Part shown: one piece after another, positions 44,101 to 58,900 of the stretch
Numbering within the stretch: the first letter of the stretch is position 1
How the letters are laid out: the number at the start of each line of letters is the position of its first letter
NCBI GenBank assembly: GCA_964036155.1
Contig: OZ038423.1
Span: 71,067,249 to 71,131,248, forward strand
From: Diploscapter coronatus
Taxonomy: Eukaryota; Nematoda; Chromadorea; Rhabditida; Rhabditidae
DNA: 64,000 nt
Reading direction: 5' to 3'
The notes under the pieces: model-generated
Seen by the model: the letters and a program-made list of their open reading frames with translations, nothing else
What the model was told of the DNA's origin: nothing
Database searches by the model: none
Position numbers and translations under genes: made by a program

Positions 44101-46184
44101 GGCGTGGGGGAGTCAAAACGTGCTTTTTATGATAAATAGGGTCGAATTCAACCTTGATAGATCTTTGACAAATTTGCATCTGAAATGTCATCATTTTCCT
44201 TGTAATTTATAAAATCATTCGCTTTTTCGACCCGATTCGAAATCTCAAAAAATAGGCAAACTTGGCGAAAGGGTGGCTTTTAAATTTTTTAATCAAACTT
44301 AAAGCATCTTTGAACAGTCATCATTTGTTTCCAAATTCATACGTTCCCATTCTTATTCATTCATGATGATAAATTAATTTTTTAGGTTACCTAAGAGATT
44401 TTCTAGATGACCTTACCTTTATTGATCAAACCATTGCTAATCGAATCTACCTAAGTTTTTAACAGCGGAGGATTTAAAATCTAGGCTAATACGCTTTTAT
44501 TTTTGTGCCCTGAGATTTTTGCGGTAAAGTAATGCTTTTGTGGCGATTTTTCGGTTAGGCGATCGAAGAAAAACATTTTTTCGACCTCGGAAAACTAGTT
44601 CATGCACTAATCTGTACGAAGCGGCCTATCCGTTTCTCCTTTTGGTCGATTTTTTGTTTTCAGGTAAGTTCGATCGCAAAAAATTCGCGGAGCAAACTTT
44701 TCATTTTTCGAGAAGAGCCAAAAAACTTTCGACATTTCTGGGCGTTGCTATTTGCCTGAAGTTTTCTGGACAATGCAAGTTTAAAAAACTTTTCAGAATG
44801 CTAAGGCAATTGCCCAAATTTGCCAATTTCATAAATTTCCTATATGATTCAAGTGTTCCGAATTTTCTGCTTCATAAATGTTTCTTTTACTTGAACCTGT
44901 TTCCTATGTCCACGCAAAATTTGTCATCTTTTTTTGACATGAGTCATGCCTATCAAAACATACGCCCTGGACACGCCTTAATTGAAACTACGCGAAATTT
45001 TTCCGAGGGTTACGATTGATCTATCCTTGGGTGTAACCTATAAGCTTTATTTTTAGAGAACGCCTTCCAAAAAAGATTGATTCACAAAGAAATGTCCGCA
45101 AATTTAAATCTTTAAGACCAACTTTCAAAAGGTGTTACATTCCGAAAAATTTATCCGCAAAAGTAAGTTGGTCGAAAAATGTTAGCCTTTGAGAACGCCA
45201 CTTTTCCAATCGAGTTACTTTTAAAAGAAGAAAAAATTGATCCGAAAATTGTTATTCAAAGAGGCGCCTCGATTTTACTGATGTGAGAGCAAATATTAAC
45301 GAGTCGAAAAATCTATCGAATAGGAAAGATGTTGACTCTACGTAGTTTTAGAGCAATTTTACCCTTTGGCCATATCCGGGCATTTTTAAGTTATAATCCC
45401 ATCGTAAATCTATCCAACTCGTTTTTCTGAGGGTAAATATCGTTTCCTTTCAAAAAATGTCGGAAGAATTTCACGTCTAGATAGGGCACTATTACCGTGA
45501 AAACCGACCTTTAGATCCATATAAAATTGATGCATTTCTTATATTCCTTAACTTTTCAAACGATGTTAAATTTTTAGAATAACTTTAGCATCCTAAATAA
45601 AAAAATCTATGGCCACTATAGAAATTTAAATAGAATTTCTTAATAGTTAAAGCTAAAACATAGGTTGAAAAATTCAATTTGATGGCAACAAACAATAGAT
45701 AAAATTTGCGATGATTTTTTCGGATCCTAGTTTTTGTGCACAGGGAGAAACAGGAATTATTTTCGCGTGCTTGTAATTTGATTTTACGCGAAAAATTTCC
45801 GAACACAAAATTTTGCCATTCGGCATGATACGTTTGTCGGAAATCGATATTTAGAAACCTAGGCAATTCATAAAAATAATTCGTTATAGACAACTAACTT
45901 AAATTTGCCCATTAAAACTCTTGAAGTATTATTGTATACACTGCCTACTACGGACTACTTTGATTAATTCTCGAATTTGATTACATATTTTCTACATTTC
46001 CCGTTTTTATTAGTCATCCCATTGATTGTATTGTTTATCGTAGTGCGATTCGTATTTTATATTGCTCGGGGGAGTTATTTTCCACTTCGCGTTTTATAAT
46101 CGGCGTTTTAGGAAAATAAAAAAAAATGAATATATTTTTTTTTTTATTTTCAGCATCGCTTGAACTTAACTTCAAACTCGAAAA
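41101..46184. other. 5 kb gene-free region upstream of the intermediate filament cluster
   Basis: No exon chains on either strand. Several open frames (42372-42698 -, 44540-45019 +, 45585-45893 -) are Phe/Lys/Ser-rich without family resemblance or splice logic. A (TG)n tract lies at 43619-43631. Size and position suggest regulatory DNA for the filament genes and the divergent membrane-protein gene. Confidence 0.5.
43619..43631. repeat. (TG)n microsatellite
   Basis: Six TG dinucleotides followed by TATTTTCG. Confidence 0.8.
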
Positions 46185-49100
46185 ATGTCCTCGAAACAAG
46201 ACTCTTCCGAATATGAACTCAGCTACAAATCGACCATCCAACCTAGAACCGCTGTTCGGTAATTGTTACTTTAATCATAACTTTTCATTTTTAATTAAAA
46301 AAAAAGCTCTACAAACTGATAGCAAATTTGTACATTTTACATTCAAATTTTTTAGAAGCATCAATTTAAAAATTTTATTTATTTCAAACTTAAGTTTGAT
46401 TTTAGATCAACCGGCCGTGCTTCTGGAAATTCGTTCGGATCCGGTCCCGTTTCGGGTGGAGGAGGTAAAACTTCACTTTGAACTTAAAAATTTGTGCAAA
46501 TCAAAGGTTTGATCTGATTTTGTGATTTTCTCATACAAAATGTCCACCCTTTAATTGTGCCATTATTTACTATTTCCAGTATCACTCGAAAATCGTCCTT
46601 GAATATAGACCATTTGAATGTGAGAGAGTTTAGAAAAGACGGAACATAAAAATAGCACTACCTTTGAAGAGAGGAAAAGAACGACAATAAAATCGAAAAA
46701 TATACTTTTTTTTTAGAGCCAAAGATAAAACCTCAAATATTTTTGATTTTAGGCAAATTTGCATTGATTCAGAGTCATAAAATCTGACGATAAAATGAAA
46801 GCATGCAGCAGAAAAATTGTTCTTTGTGATTTTTGAGATTCTCTAAAAACGAAGAATTTTCGTCTTTATTTCTTTCATTGGATTTTCAGGTAAACTAAAC
46901 TTAGAAAGATATGTTCCATAGCTAAATTTGGATTTGGGACAGATTTACTAGCCTATTTAATATATCGTATCATTAAATTTGGTTAAAAATCGAAAAAGTG
47001 GGCGTAGTCCAAAATTTCTTCTCTTAAGTTGACAATACTCTGTTGACTCATCGCGCCTCGAAAAACTTGTGCCTTGAGGCTTCAGAATTGCATCAATTTA
47101 AAATATTATATGAAAATGAGGCCGGAACCTGTCTTTTCTATTAAAAAAACCCTGCATCTCTACCCTCTTCCTTTACAAAGTAAGGTTAGACAGATAGAAA
47201 ACTTGAGAGAATGCAGAGAAGGAGAGTAGATTTAAGAGAGAAAGAGAGATTGTACATACATAAGTGAACAAACAATCAGAATCAGAGGAGACTGTGGCAC
47301 TTTTGCAAAGAGCCAGAGGAAAGGTAATCGAACTTCCCTTAACTTTTAGATCCTTTCTCGCTCATTCTTTTTCTCTCTCTCCAAGCTTAGGGGTGTTTCC
47401 CTATTTATCCTTTCCAGGGCGTTTTCCTTACTTTCCTATTAGTCACTGACCGCCATTTCAAAATCCCTTCCCTCTTTGCTGATCAACCTTGACGCCGGAA
47501 TAGAGGGAAAGTACTCTTCGTCTATAGTCTCTCTTCAATCGCAATGCTATTTCCTTTTCGGTCTTTTCCGTCCTCTCAAATCAGCGAACTATTTCATCAT
47601 TAACATTCTCGCACAGCGCGGTTGTTGTCTTCTACATACAGGCGATCACACCCATTTTACTCGACCCACCTCTATTTTTCTTTCATTCTTTCTTTTTCTC
47701 TCTCTCTCTATCATTTGTCCAGTCTCCAATAGATTCTCTCCTCCATTCACATTTCCGAATCGTTCCCTTTCCCTCTGTATTGGTGATATCGGCCTGAATT
47801 TCCCCTCACTAATCACAATAAACAATAGCAACCAAACATGGCCTCGCCAACGCCTACTGGAGGTAATTTTGTAGATTTTAGCTTAAATTTGAGACTTTCG
47901 AAACTGATAAATTTTGGTGAAGATCCGCTTTTCAGAGGGTCTATGATAGCTTATCAGTCTTGTAATGGGAAGTTACAACGTTTATCTGATATCCTGAATA
48001 GGAATTTTGATGAAGACCACCATTTTGCACAAGCTATATGAAATCCTTTATCACTAAACTTCCAAATTTAATTTTTTTCAAAGTTAGATCAAACCTTAAT
48101 ATTCCCAAAAGAATATGGAATTCAACAATATTGAACTAAAAAAATAAAATCAGATAAAACTTTCTAAATCCAAATAATGGATATACGAAATTCCAGTTTA
48201 TCCCCTAAATCCCTAATCTCATATTTTCAGGACGAGTTCTGAAGATGGTGACGGAAATGGGTTCTGCCACTATTGGAGGCATTTCCCCGGCCCTGTCTGC
48301 CAACGCCGCCAAGTCCTTCTTGGAGGCCACCGACAAGGAGAAGAAGGAGCTGCAAGTAAAATTCGCATAATCTTAAAAATTAGCATATTCAAGTATAGCT
48401 AGTCTAAAAATTGGCATAAATCCGAATTAAACATCATAGAAATTTGAAAGAATATAAATGCTAAAAACTACCATAATTTTTTTTAAATGTTAATTTTTAG
48501 GGCCTAAACGACCGTCTCGGCAACTACATCGACCGCGTGAAGAAGCTCGAGGAGCAGAACAGGAAACTCGTCGCTGATTTGGATGAGCTCAGGGGCAAAT
48601 GGGGCAAGGACACTTCCGAAATCAAAGTAGGGAGAAAAGAGATCAATTCTGTGGTTTTTATTGAAAAATCTAATCATTTTTGATAAAGGTCAGCTCTATT
48701 TTTGAAACATTAAGATGTTGTTTTCTGTAATTGACAAAATTTATCTGAAAAAAAGCGATAAATTTCGACGAAAATCAGCTTTTTGCGAAAAAATGCTACT
48801 GTTTCCTTGTTCTCTACAGTACCTTCCAATCATTTTTCTAGGAAAGTAAATCTAAAACTCTTCTATGAGATTACCTTGTCTTGCTATTTTTTCTTCGATT
48901 GATTATCACAGAGATAAGTTCTTTTGCAATTTCTCTCATCGATTTACTGCGCACAATCAACCCAACTTTCATTTGATAGTTTTTCCTAAAATGGCCCTGT
49001 TTTTTCGCCTTCCCACCCTTCATTTTCTTTTCCCCTCTCAATTTTGCCCACTACTTTCTTTTATTCTATCATTTTGCCTATTATTTTCTTTTATTCTCTC

Positions 49101-52100
49101 AATTTTATCCTCTATTTTTCGCAGGTGTTTTGCGGGTATTTCGGGTGTGGTTCACTTGCTGAAAACTCTACAGAGAAAGCGATAATTCTAGATTCAGAAT
49201 GACTACTAATCGCAGTGGCTAGAAAAGAAAGGAATTGAGAGAGCGCAGGGAAACAGAAGAGAGAGGAAATAATGAAAGAGAGAGGAAAAGAAGGAAAAGG
49301 GAGAGAAAGAAGATGGGTGCGGCGCAACATTTCTCATACTCCAAAAGCATATTCCCTTGCATTAGATTCAAAAATTAATCAATTCCGATCATCTGTCAAG
49401 AATAGAATTCCGGAAATAGTCAAAAATATCATCTAAAGATAAAAGTCAAAAGTTTTAGGGTTTTACATTATGAAAATTTATATTAATTTACCGCAATTGA
49501 TCAATTTATGGGTATATTGCATCGTCTTGAAGTTTAAAATATAACCGTAATAATCCAAAACATTAAAAAAGCAATTTTAAACAAATTTTAAAATATTCCA
49601 GATCAAATATTCCGAGTCCCTCTCCACCGCCAGGAAGGACATCGACGATGCTGCCCGAAGAAAGGCCGAAATTGACGTGAAAGTCGCTCGACTAAGGGAT
49701 GACTTGGCTGAGTACAGAAATCGGTAAGAACAGTGAAAATCATTTTTGGATGTTCATTGGGTGAAGATCAGCCTTCACTATTTACTCATCATTGATAAGG
49801 CTAATTTAAATTCGTTGCTTTGGTAAAACCTTGTTTAAATTCTGATTTTGTTGTGATAAAAGTCAACTTTTATTCGTACTTTTCATTAATAGCTTTAATG
49901 CTTTTGAAGGTTCAGAATCAGATGTGAATATTTCATAATAAAGATCACCTCTTCCTTTACCTTAATTGGTCATTTCAATAGTCTCCAAAAAACCTTTATC
50001 AGCCAATATAACTATTCTTTACCTACCAAAAACTAGCTCGTCTAGAAATTTGATATTTGAAAGCTGACGAGCGCGTTTTTTCTGTATAGGGCTTATTACG
50101 GTCTGTTTACATATATTTGCGTTGTTAGTAGAAAAGTTGTAGTACGAAATTTCCTTTTTTCACCCCTGGAGATGCGAAAGTGCGAAGAGATGCAAATTTC
50201 CAATTCCCTCTTGGAACAAACCGGCTTTGCATACCGTTCTTCGATAATTCGCCTCTTCCAAACGAATTCCAAATTCATTTTATTCTATCGATAAAATGAC
50301 AAATAAATAACCCCCTCGTGTGAAATGTGTCTTTTCGCTAAATTTCAATTAGAAATTTAACAATGGAGCATATTCACATAACCAATCTATTTATTAGTCT
50401 TTTTCAGTTTGAATATTGAATCTTCCAGAAAAATTGCAACAAAAAAATGAGAAAAAATTTCCCCTTCAAATTTTTCGGGCTTGTCAATATTAGACCAACA
50501 GATTAGGCGCGCTTGAAGGTCTGCTGGAAACTTACACAAAAAGAATCAAGCATTGGGAAAAACGAGGAAGTTTGAAAATACGGGATTTTTCAATCGATTA
50601 CACTTGTAGAAAATCAAAGATTGAACAAATCGATAACGAATATTTGTTAAAAAATCAATAATTTCCCTTAATTTAGCTACGAGGACGTTCAGCACCGTCG
50701 TGATGCTGATCGCGAGAAGATCAGCCAGTGGACGAACGCCATCGCCGACGCTCAATCCGAGTTGGAAATGCTCAGAGCGAGGTAGGATTCTTTGGATATC
50801 GCTCTTTTAAATATAATTTTTTTAAAAATATAATGTCTTTCTAATTTAGATGGAAACAACTCCAGGACGAGGAGAAGCGTCTGAACGCTGATAACACCCG
50901 TCTCTGGGAGGAGCTCCAGAAGGCCAGAAACGTGAGCATTGGGAATATAAGAAGTGTTTATTTAAAGAAGAGATATATGAAACTTTTTTTATCTAAAACT
51001 AAATATATAAAATCCCTCGGACCAAAAACGAATATATGAAATCTGCTGGGTGAGATGTTCAGATATATGAAATTCTTTAGGATCTCGACGAAGAGACGAT
51101 CGGCAGAATCGACTTCCAAAACCAGGTCCAGACCCTCATGGAGGAATTGGAGTTCCTGAGAAGGTGGGAAAAGAGATCGATCTTCTTCGAATTTCTAGAA
51201 AAGAGATCAAATTTTTATCTCCACATTTTTGTCAATGCTACCTCCCAAATAGTTCCTTTTCCTATATTTTCTCTAATCTTAAACAGTTCCCTATTTACTT
51301 ACAACTTTCGGCATTTGCCATTGCTAAGTCCCTACCATAAAATTGAACTGATAAGTGTGTCGCTCGCAATGAAAGTTCTAAATCATTGATTTTTATTGTA
51401 GCGTAGAATAATGAGTAGCGAATACGGCATTTAACGCTGGATTATGGAAAAATTATTCCTGAAGGCGAGAGGTGTCTGTGTCAATATTTGTTTCAAATGA
51501 TTCAAAGATCAAAACATAAGGAATTTGTGCGTTATCTAAAATTCAATTTGAAAGCATTATAGACGGAATTCAATATGTCAGAGGTGGAAACTTGTCATAT
51601 CTGTTAAAGAAAACTTTAATATGATCTTTAAAATATTCTTGTATCTAAATTTGAAAAATATCATAGGTCATCACATAATTAAACTTCAAAAAACTCGTTT
51701 CGAAAAAATAATTTAGAAAAATCATATATTTAAACTAAATGTATCAAATTTAATCAAATATCATAATCCTCAAAAAAGTAATACAAATATTTAAAAAAAA
51801 AAAAACAAACAAACATAAATTCAGAGTCCACGAGCAAGAGGTGAAGGAATTGCAAGCTCTCCTCGCTCAGGCTCCCGCTGACACTCGCGAGTTCTTCAAG
51901 AACGAGCTCGCCCTCGCCATTAGAGACATCAAGGACGAGTACGACTACATCGCCAAGCAGGGCAAACAGGACATGGAGAGCTGGTACAAACTCAAGGTAA
52001 GGGCTTCTTGGCTCAGTAGATAATACTCTTGACCTCTCATTTCGAATTTTTTTTGCAAAACTATGATACTCTTTGCATGTGTAAGTTCATCATTTTCGCT

Positions 52101-54253
52101 TAAACTTCAGTTTAAAGTCGAAACTTTCGTTTTCATGTTCAATTACTTCACGTTGTTGCACATCTAAATTCATAGGAGTGATTCTATCTCAAATTTATGG
52201 CGGCACTTAAGCTGGAACTTCAATTTTCACGATAATTTCGATCTTAGGTCTCCGAGGTGCAAGGCTCCGCGAACCGAGCCGCGATGGAGTCGAACTACCA
52301 GCGCGAAGAAGTGCAGAGAATGCGCAACAACATCGGCGATCTCCGCGGAAAATTGGGCGATCTCGAGAACAAGAACGCCCTCCTCGAAAAGGAAGTCCAG
52401 AATCTCAATTACCAGGTAAAAATTGTAATCCTGACACTATTCATTTAATCAATGCCGTACAAAATTCGGCTTACATCTCATATTCTTCATCATACAATCT
52501 TTTAATTTTCAGCTTGCCGACGACCAGAGACAGTACGAAGCCGCGCTCAACGACCGTGACGCCACCCTCAGACGTATGCGTGAAGAGTGCCAGACCTTGG
52601 TAAATTAGCATCAAATTTGTAAAAATAAGCTAGATTTCAAATTTGTAATTTTAGGTCGCCGAGCTCCAAGCTCTCTTGGATACCAAGCAAATGCTCGACG
52701 CCGAAATCGCCATCTACAGAAAGATGCTCGAAGGAGAGGAGAGCAGGTAGGCTGATTTCCGAAAAATTCTGCATGCTTACCCCCTTCAAAATCTGCAAAA
52801 TTAAAAAAAAAAACTTTAGACTTCTTATTCATTTTAAATTGGAATTTTGCTACGATTTGCGTTCTACCCCTATAACTTGCTGTTCCAAACATTTCTCAGC
52901 AAGTTCATTTAGATTTGATTATTCCAAGTATCATTTCTTCTTTTCTCTAATTTTTTAATGATATTTCACCCGGTATATTTGATTTCGTTATCAGTTTTTT
53001 CTGCCTCAAAGCAGCTCAAAATTGCTTTCTCTTCTTCTCTGTTCATTTTTTACGACTGCATCTCTGCAATTCCTGTTTTGTTGGAGGAAAATCGTTGACA
53101 AAGGGCATTCGACTTGAATTTTCTCGTTGCACACAGAACGCAAAGATTCGAACAAACTAAAAACGAACGTAAAAAATCAATTTACCAACCGAAAAATATT
53201 TAGGCTTAAACAAATTCCAACTTACCTATGACGTCAACACCTAGTCATCATAGGCTTATCAGTGTTTTCATTTACTGAATAGAATTCCATGAATGTTATG
53301 AGGCACATAAAAATTACAATACCTGAGCTTTCCTAAAAAATTTTCTAAACTGAACTAGAAAACAGTTTGCAACTTATCCTAACAAATTTTTCTAGACATG
53401 GCCTTCGCCAGATGGTCGAGCAGGTTGTCAAGACGCATTCTCTCCAACAGCAGGAAGACACCGACTCCACGCGAAACGTTCGTGGAGAGGTTTCCACCAA
53501 GACTACTTTCCAGAGGTCTGCTAAGGTAGGCTGGAAAAAATTAGGCGAAATTCTTTTAATTTGTCAAAATCTTTCAGGAAAGCAATCAAATTTTTTACCA
53601 ACCAAGAACTTAGAAATAAAATAAAATAGTTATTTTAAAAACTTATTTGACACTACTCCAAGAATTTTAGGGCAATGTGACGATCGCCGAATGTGACCCG
53701 AACGGCAAGTACATCACCCTCGAAAATACTCATAGAACGAAGGACGAGAATCTCGGGGAGCACAAACTCAAGAGAAAACTCGACGGACGACGAGAAATCG
53801 TCTACATGATCCCACCCAACGTCGTGCTCAAGGCTGGAAGGACCATGAAGGTAGATTAAATTTTTAAAAATGAAAAAAAAAAACATAATTCTTCTCAAAT
53901 GAATCCATCTTTCTATTAATAAACACAAAAGTCTATATCTGAGACTAGAGCGCAGAGAAACTTTCATAATATTGAAGGATCAAAGAGTTTCTTCCTCCTC
54001 TGCGTCTATTCTCCATTGAAAGGAAAGGAATTGATATTCATTTTTTAAACAAAAGGCGTAAAAATTGAAGTTATGAACAAATTTTCAGATCTACGCCCGC
54101 GACCAGGGCGGCATCCACATGCCCCCGGAATCTTTGGTTTTCGATGGCGAAAACACGTGGGGCATTGGTGCAAACGTGGTGACGTCATTGGTGAACAAAG
54201 AAGGCGAGGAGAGAGCCACTCACACCCAGAAGACCCTCCAGACCGGAAGTTAA
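46185..54253 (+). CDS. ifa: Cytoplasmic intermediate filament protein, A-type, long-head isoform
   Basis: Exons 46185-46258, 46406-46464, then the shared set 48231-48355, 48501-48626, 49602-49723, 50677-50781, 50850-50931, 51081-51163, 51825-51996, 52248-52415, 52513-52599, 52655-52746, 53396-53525, 53671-53850, 54089-54253; 589 residues. The head ([20 protein letters not shown]) is Ser/Arg/Gly-rich and leads into [11 protein letters not shown]. The rod starts at [20 protein letters not shown], includes the longer lamin-type coil 1b, and ends with the family consensus [19 protein letters not shown] lamin-tail (Ig-fold) domain follows: [19 protein letters not shown] to [18 protein letters not shown]. 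This is the protostome lamin-like filament type. In Caenorhabditis the A proteins pair with IFB-1 in the fibrous organelles that tie muscle to cuticle through the epidermis; the same role is likely here. All splice phases agree. Confidence 0.95.
47838..54253 (+). CDS. ifa: A-type intermediate filament, short-head isoform
   Basis: An alternative first exon, 47838-47862, encodes MASPTPTG and ends in phase 1, exactly what the common exon at 48231 needs (it begins with the second and third bases of a Gly codon). The result is 553 residues, identical to the long isoform from RVLKMVTEM on but almost without a head. The preceding 200 bases are pyrimidine-rich (a TTTCTTTTTCTCTCTC tract near 47690-47710), suggesting a separate promoter in the intron at 46465-48230. 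Alternative first exons are known for Caenorhabditis filament genes such as ifb-1, so this is plausible. The long-head isoform could splice straight over this exon. Confidence 0.75.
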
Positions 54254-55919
54254 ATGAGAGCGCTAAATTTGGGCCTCTTGTAAGCTTCATACGGATTTTT
54301 TCTTCCAACACTATTATTTTTTCTGAAAATTGTATGAAATGTCCAAGAAGCCACAAAATTTAAACCATAATAATAGGTGATCTGGAAATGTAATGGTTAA
54401 ATGAAATACTGAAGACTTGAAAATTGAAAGCTATGAACATTGAGTTAAAAAGTCTGATAGGCCTACGATATTCATTGATTCATAATAATTTCAGATTACC
54501 AAAAATTTCATAATTCTCCATTTTCCATAATTTTATCTTCTTCACTTGGTGAATAATACGTCGATGAGCGAATTTAAATTTGAACTTAGATAGAACATTT
54601 TTAAATTTTAATTCTATCATTCGCAAGTGTGATTTGATCAATCCAGTGACTTATTATTTTCAAATTTTATCTTTCTGTTCACTGCCTAAAATTTATTGAA
54701 TTTCAAGAAAAAAATCTAACAAAAATATCGCAATCATATATTAAAACTTGTTACATTTTTAGATTAGTGAGTGCCTTTTAATTCGAGTTAGCTCGGTTTT
54801 GGCTTTTAGGACCCGAAAATATGCTAATTTTTGCACTCTTTAGATATTTTAAATTTAAAAAATACTGTTATTGCAGCCTTAAGACATGAGACAAAGTGTT
54901 GATCAGTTAAGAACTCCCGATAACTTGTAGTAATTTTGCACCAATGCTCAGTTTTTCGAATTCAATTATTTTTATTTTCAGTTTCTCAAAATATCATTTT
55001 ATCAATGACATTCTTGTTTTTCTTTTTTCTCTAATTTTTGGAAATTGCGTTTTTTTCTATCAATAAAGCTATGTGATATTATAGTCGAAAACTGTATTCA
55101 ACAAAGAGAACCTTATCAAAGAATTTCTTGTTCCATTTTTTTACAATTCTCCTGGCATTTAACGCTAAATGTCAAACGCCTATCAGAGCAATTATAGGAG
55201 GCTTAGTGCACTTTTACTGACTGCTAAATTTCAAATAAAACGAATAAAACAACTGAAAATATAACCTTTCGAAAATTTAGAATAATGAAAGTATGAGGAA
55301 AATGAATGATATCTGAGAGTTAAATTATGTAATTCTACAATATACCCTAGAATATATTATCGCCTAAGATCTAAATATAAACTTCAATTTAGTACACGAT
55401 GATTTAAACACAATGCATATCTAAGTCTTGCAAAACTTTGTCCATTTCCGGCACGATTCATTTCAATTTCTGAGCAATCTCAGAAGTATTTGTGGTCTTA
55501 ACCTTCCCAAAAATCATCTTGGAATTCCAATTTAGTACTGGAAAAATCAGTCAGACTCACCTACATAACTACCCCTTTGACATTTTCATAAAGCTTCTGA
55601 TATGAAGATTCTCATTTCATGTTATAAGATAGACCTGGAACCCCGGCTGGCGATACGGCACATTCTTTTGCAAAGTGCTTGTGGGTATATAAGACGTTTA
55701 AGGACTGCTTGCCGTCTTGTTCTGTACATACCTTGAGGCAGTGATAAAATCATTGATAACACTGCCAAGAGGATTCAATCACGCTCTTTCTTCCAAACTA
55801 ATACTTACATTCAACTGTTTCTTGCCTCGTTTTAAACGTACTATTTAATTGCTCTAATTAACTCGATTTAGTTACTGTAATTAGGTAATTTCTTAGCTTT
55901 CAGGTAAGAGCGCGTACCA
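54254..55919. promoter_or_regulatory. Region between the two filament genes
   Basis: 1.67 kb without exons. A TATA-type box TATATAAG lies at 55686-55693, within a locally GC-richer stretch (55630-55720) and 227 bases before the second gene's start codon; it is the best promoter candidate in the window. An acceptor-like CTTTCAG (ending 55903) lies shortly before the start codon and could take a spliced leader. Confidence 0.4.
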
Positions 55920-58900
55920 ATGGTCGTCACTTCGTACTCCTACACCGAACATCGGTCTTCTAGCCATGGTAATCAACTGCTTAATTGCTTTAATTACCCT
56001 AAATAAATTATATTTTAATGAAGTCCAGCTTTTTGATAGTGCTATTTATCGATTTAATTAGTAATAATTAGCAATTTAAACTTTCTTATCTTTGTCTTGC
56101 AAAAGTTAGCTGTCGGTTTGAATTTTGCGTAGGAAAGAATTTGAATTGCTGAATCATAAAGATGTCAAATAAGAGGAATCAGATTTTTGTAAATATTGCT
56201 GCGCGCAAGAATTGCAATTGTGGATAAATAACCCACGCCCATTTTTCAGAAAAAATCAATAAATGAATTTTAGCAGCTGGTGGTTCTACGGCGGCCAGCC
56301 ATGCGGCGGCAGATTTCATCGAAGCCACCGGAAGGGAAAAGAAGGAACTTCAGGTAAAAAATCGAATTTAAAAAAATACATACATAATAATAATAATAAT
56401 AAAAAATAAAAGTAAACTCGAGAAAATAAATTATTTTAGGGCCTGAACGAGCGACTCTCGATTTACATCGAGAAGGTCCGAAAATTGGAGGAGCAGAATA
56501 AAATCCTGGTAGCTGAACTTGAAGAACTCAGAGGCTCATTTGGAAGCTCCGTTTCTTCTGTCAAGGTAAAATTGAATGTTAAGCAGCATTATTTACCCAA
56601 AGTACGGATTAAACATCTTGCGAACCCTAAAAATAATTCTAGAATATGTAATTTCTGTAAAATTTTAGGATTTACATTTTATGCAACATTTACTCGCTTT
56701 GATTAGGCGCTTAAAATGCTTGCTAAAATTTTAAAGAATGAAATATTTCGCAAATTTTTCGTGTTACAATCTTTTTATTGCGTCATTATATCTTATGAAT
56801 GTTTCTGAGGCGTAATTGCCATTTATTTGCATTTTCTGCCGATGGAAAACTCTTCGTCTTATCATTTTCTTCTGTTGGCTTTTCGCTTTATTGCTCGTCT
56901 CGTCTTTTCTCTATTCTCTTACTTGTTCGTTATCTCTATCCGTCTTCGAGTATTCTTATTCTCTCGTTAACACGTTATCTCTCGCCAAATTCCATCCTTA
57001 TTATCTAGTGCGAGTTATTTGCATTTTAATATGACAACAATCGCCATAGTGTGTATGTGTGTGTGTGAAAAAATTAAGTCATCCAGAAAATTTCAATGCG
57101 TTAAATTTAAAGCGTCTTACTTAACGCCTAGATACTTAGCGTGTGTTAAGCGCTAATGATTAATCAGAGTGTTTAAGCTTAATTTAAACGAATGACGGTT
57201 TTACAAATGTCAGATAGTAATTCTTAGGTCATAAAATTTCAGTGTTTAAATAATTTAGCAATTGTAAAATTAGTTCCTCTTTACGTTATCTAAAAATATG
57301 CGCATTTTTTCTAAGAGCAAACGATTTCCGTTACTATTAGGCAGCACAGATTTATCAGTTCTCCTACTTTTATTCCTTTTTTGATAACGCGGCTTTTGGC
57401 ATAGATTGCCGTTGAAAATGCCACGTCTTATGGACAATCGTAATGGAAAATGCAAAGTGGAAAAGAATGGAAGAATAGAAAGTTGATAAGATCAACTATT
57501 GATTCGAATTTAGAAATTTAGTTTCAGGGATACATTTAGGATGGTAAAAATATAAATAATTCTATACAATAACTGAAAATTGAGCATGGTATTGATAAAA
57601 ATAAGAAGAAAATTAGAATAATTTCATAACGTCTAAGCTAGATCGTCAGGCAATTTGTAAAAGTAGTGTCATAGATACCAGAAAGTAACGGCATTTGAAG
57701 AAATAGCATTGACAAGGGAATCTTTTCCACGCACTATTTCACTTAAAGGTGGATACTTTTATAAATTGTCAATCAGCCTAAAGTCAAAGAGAAGTCAACT
57801 GAAGTTCTAAAATTTTCAGGTCAGATTCACGGAATCCCTCCGCCAGACCCGCAGTGAAATCGATCAGGCCGTCAGCGACACTTGTGGAATCGAAGTCAGA
57901 GTCAACCGTCTCAGAGATGATGTCAACGACTACAGAAACCGGTACATCTTTTCAAAATGTCGTATATCGTCTATTTAATCCAGCCTATCTTTCATCATAC
58001 ACCATAATTTTCAGATATGAGGAGGTCCGTCGTGAGGTAGAGCGTGAACGTACTCAATGGGGTGCCGCGATCCACGCAGCTCGTGAAGATTTGGAACGTC
58101 AGAAGGCTATGTATCTAAAAGTGAACTTACCTAAAATAGTCAATCAAAAATTAGGTACCTATCCATCCAAGGAGAAGAAGAGCATCTGTACAAGGACCAG
58201 GAACGCCTCTATGAGGAGCTGAGAATCGCCAAGGACGAATTGGACAAGGCCGTCCACGAGAGACTTGACTTCCAGAGACGAGAGCAGAATCTCCAGGCTG
58301 AACTCGACTTCTTGCATCGGTAAGATCAGAAGTCGGAAATTGGTTTTTTGAAAGTTAGAACAAATTATAAACACAAGCAGAAAATCAACTTCCATGAGAG
58401 CAGAATTAAGGAAAAGATAAGAGAAATAGAATGAACTTGAGAAGATAGTAAAGAACAAATTTGTTTTTATGAACTCAGTCAGAAGAAATTTTACCTAAAA
58501 TTAAAAAAAAAAAAATCATTTTTAGCGTGCATACTCAAGAAGTCACTGAACTCCGCGGCCTGCTGGCGACCGCACCCGCAGACACGCGCGAGTTCTTCAA
58601 GAACGAGTTGGCGTTGGCGATCAGGGACATCAAGGCCGAGTACGATGCCATCATCGTAAGCAATGCTGAGAACATGCGTCACATGTATGAGAGCAAGGTA
58701 AAACATGTTTTTCGAGTTTGTGAGTTCACTTGAGCAAGTTTCGCATTCATTGAACTAAGCTCGAGCAAATTTTCAAATTTTAACCTCATCATTTTTGTAA
58801 TGAGACTTGATTTGGTATTCGAGAATCTTTTTTCAACCTGAGAAAACTAATTTTCATTTACAGTTTGATGACATCGAGTTTTTGAAAGTCTCAATCTTCA

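Noticed and set aside
42372..45893. Several open frames of 70-160 codons in the region upstream of the filament genes
   Set aside because: Phe/Ser/Lys-rich low-complexity translations, no introns that extend them, no start context or family resemblance.
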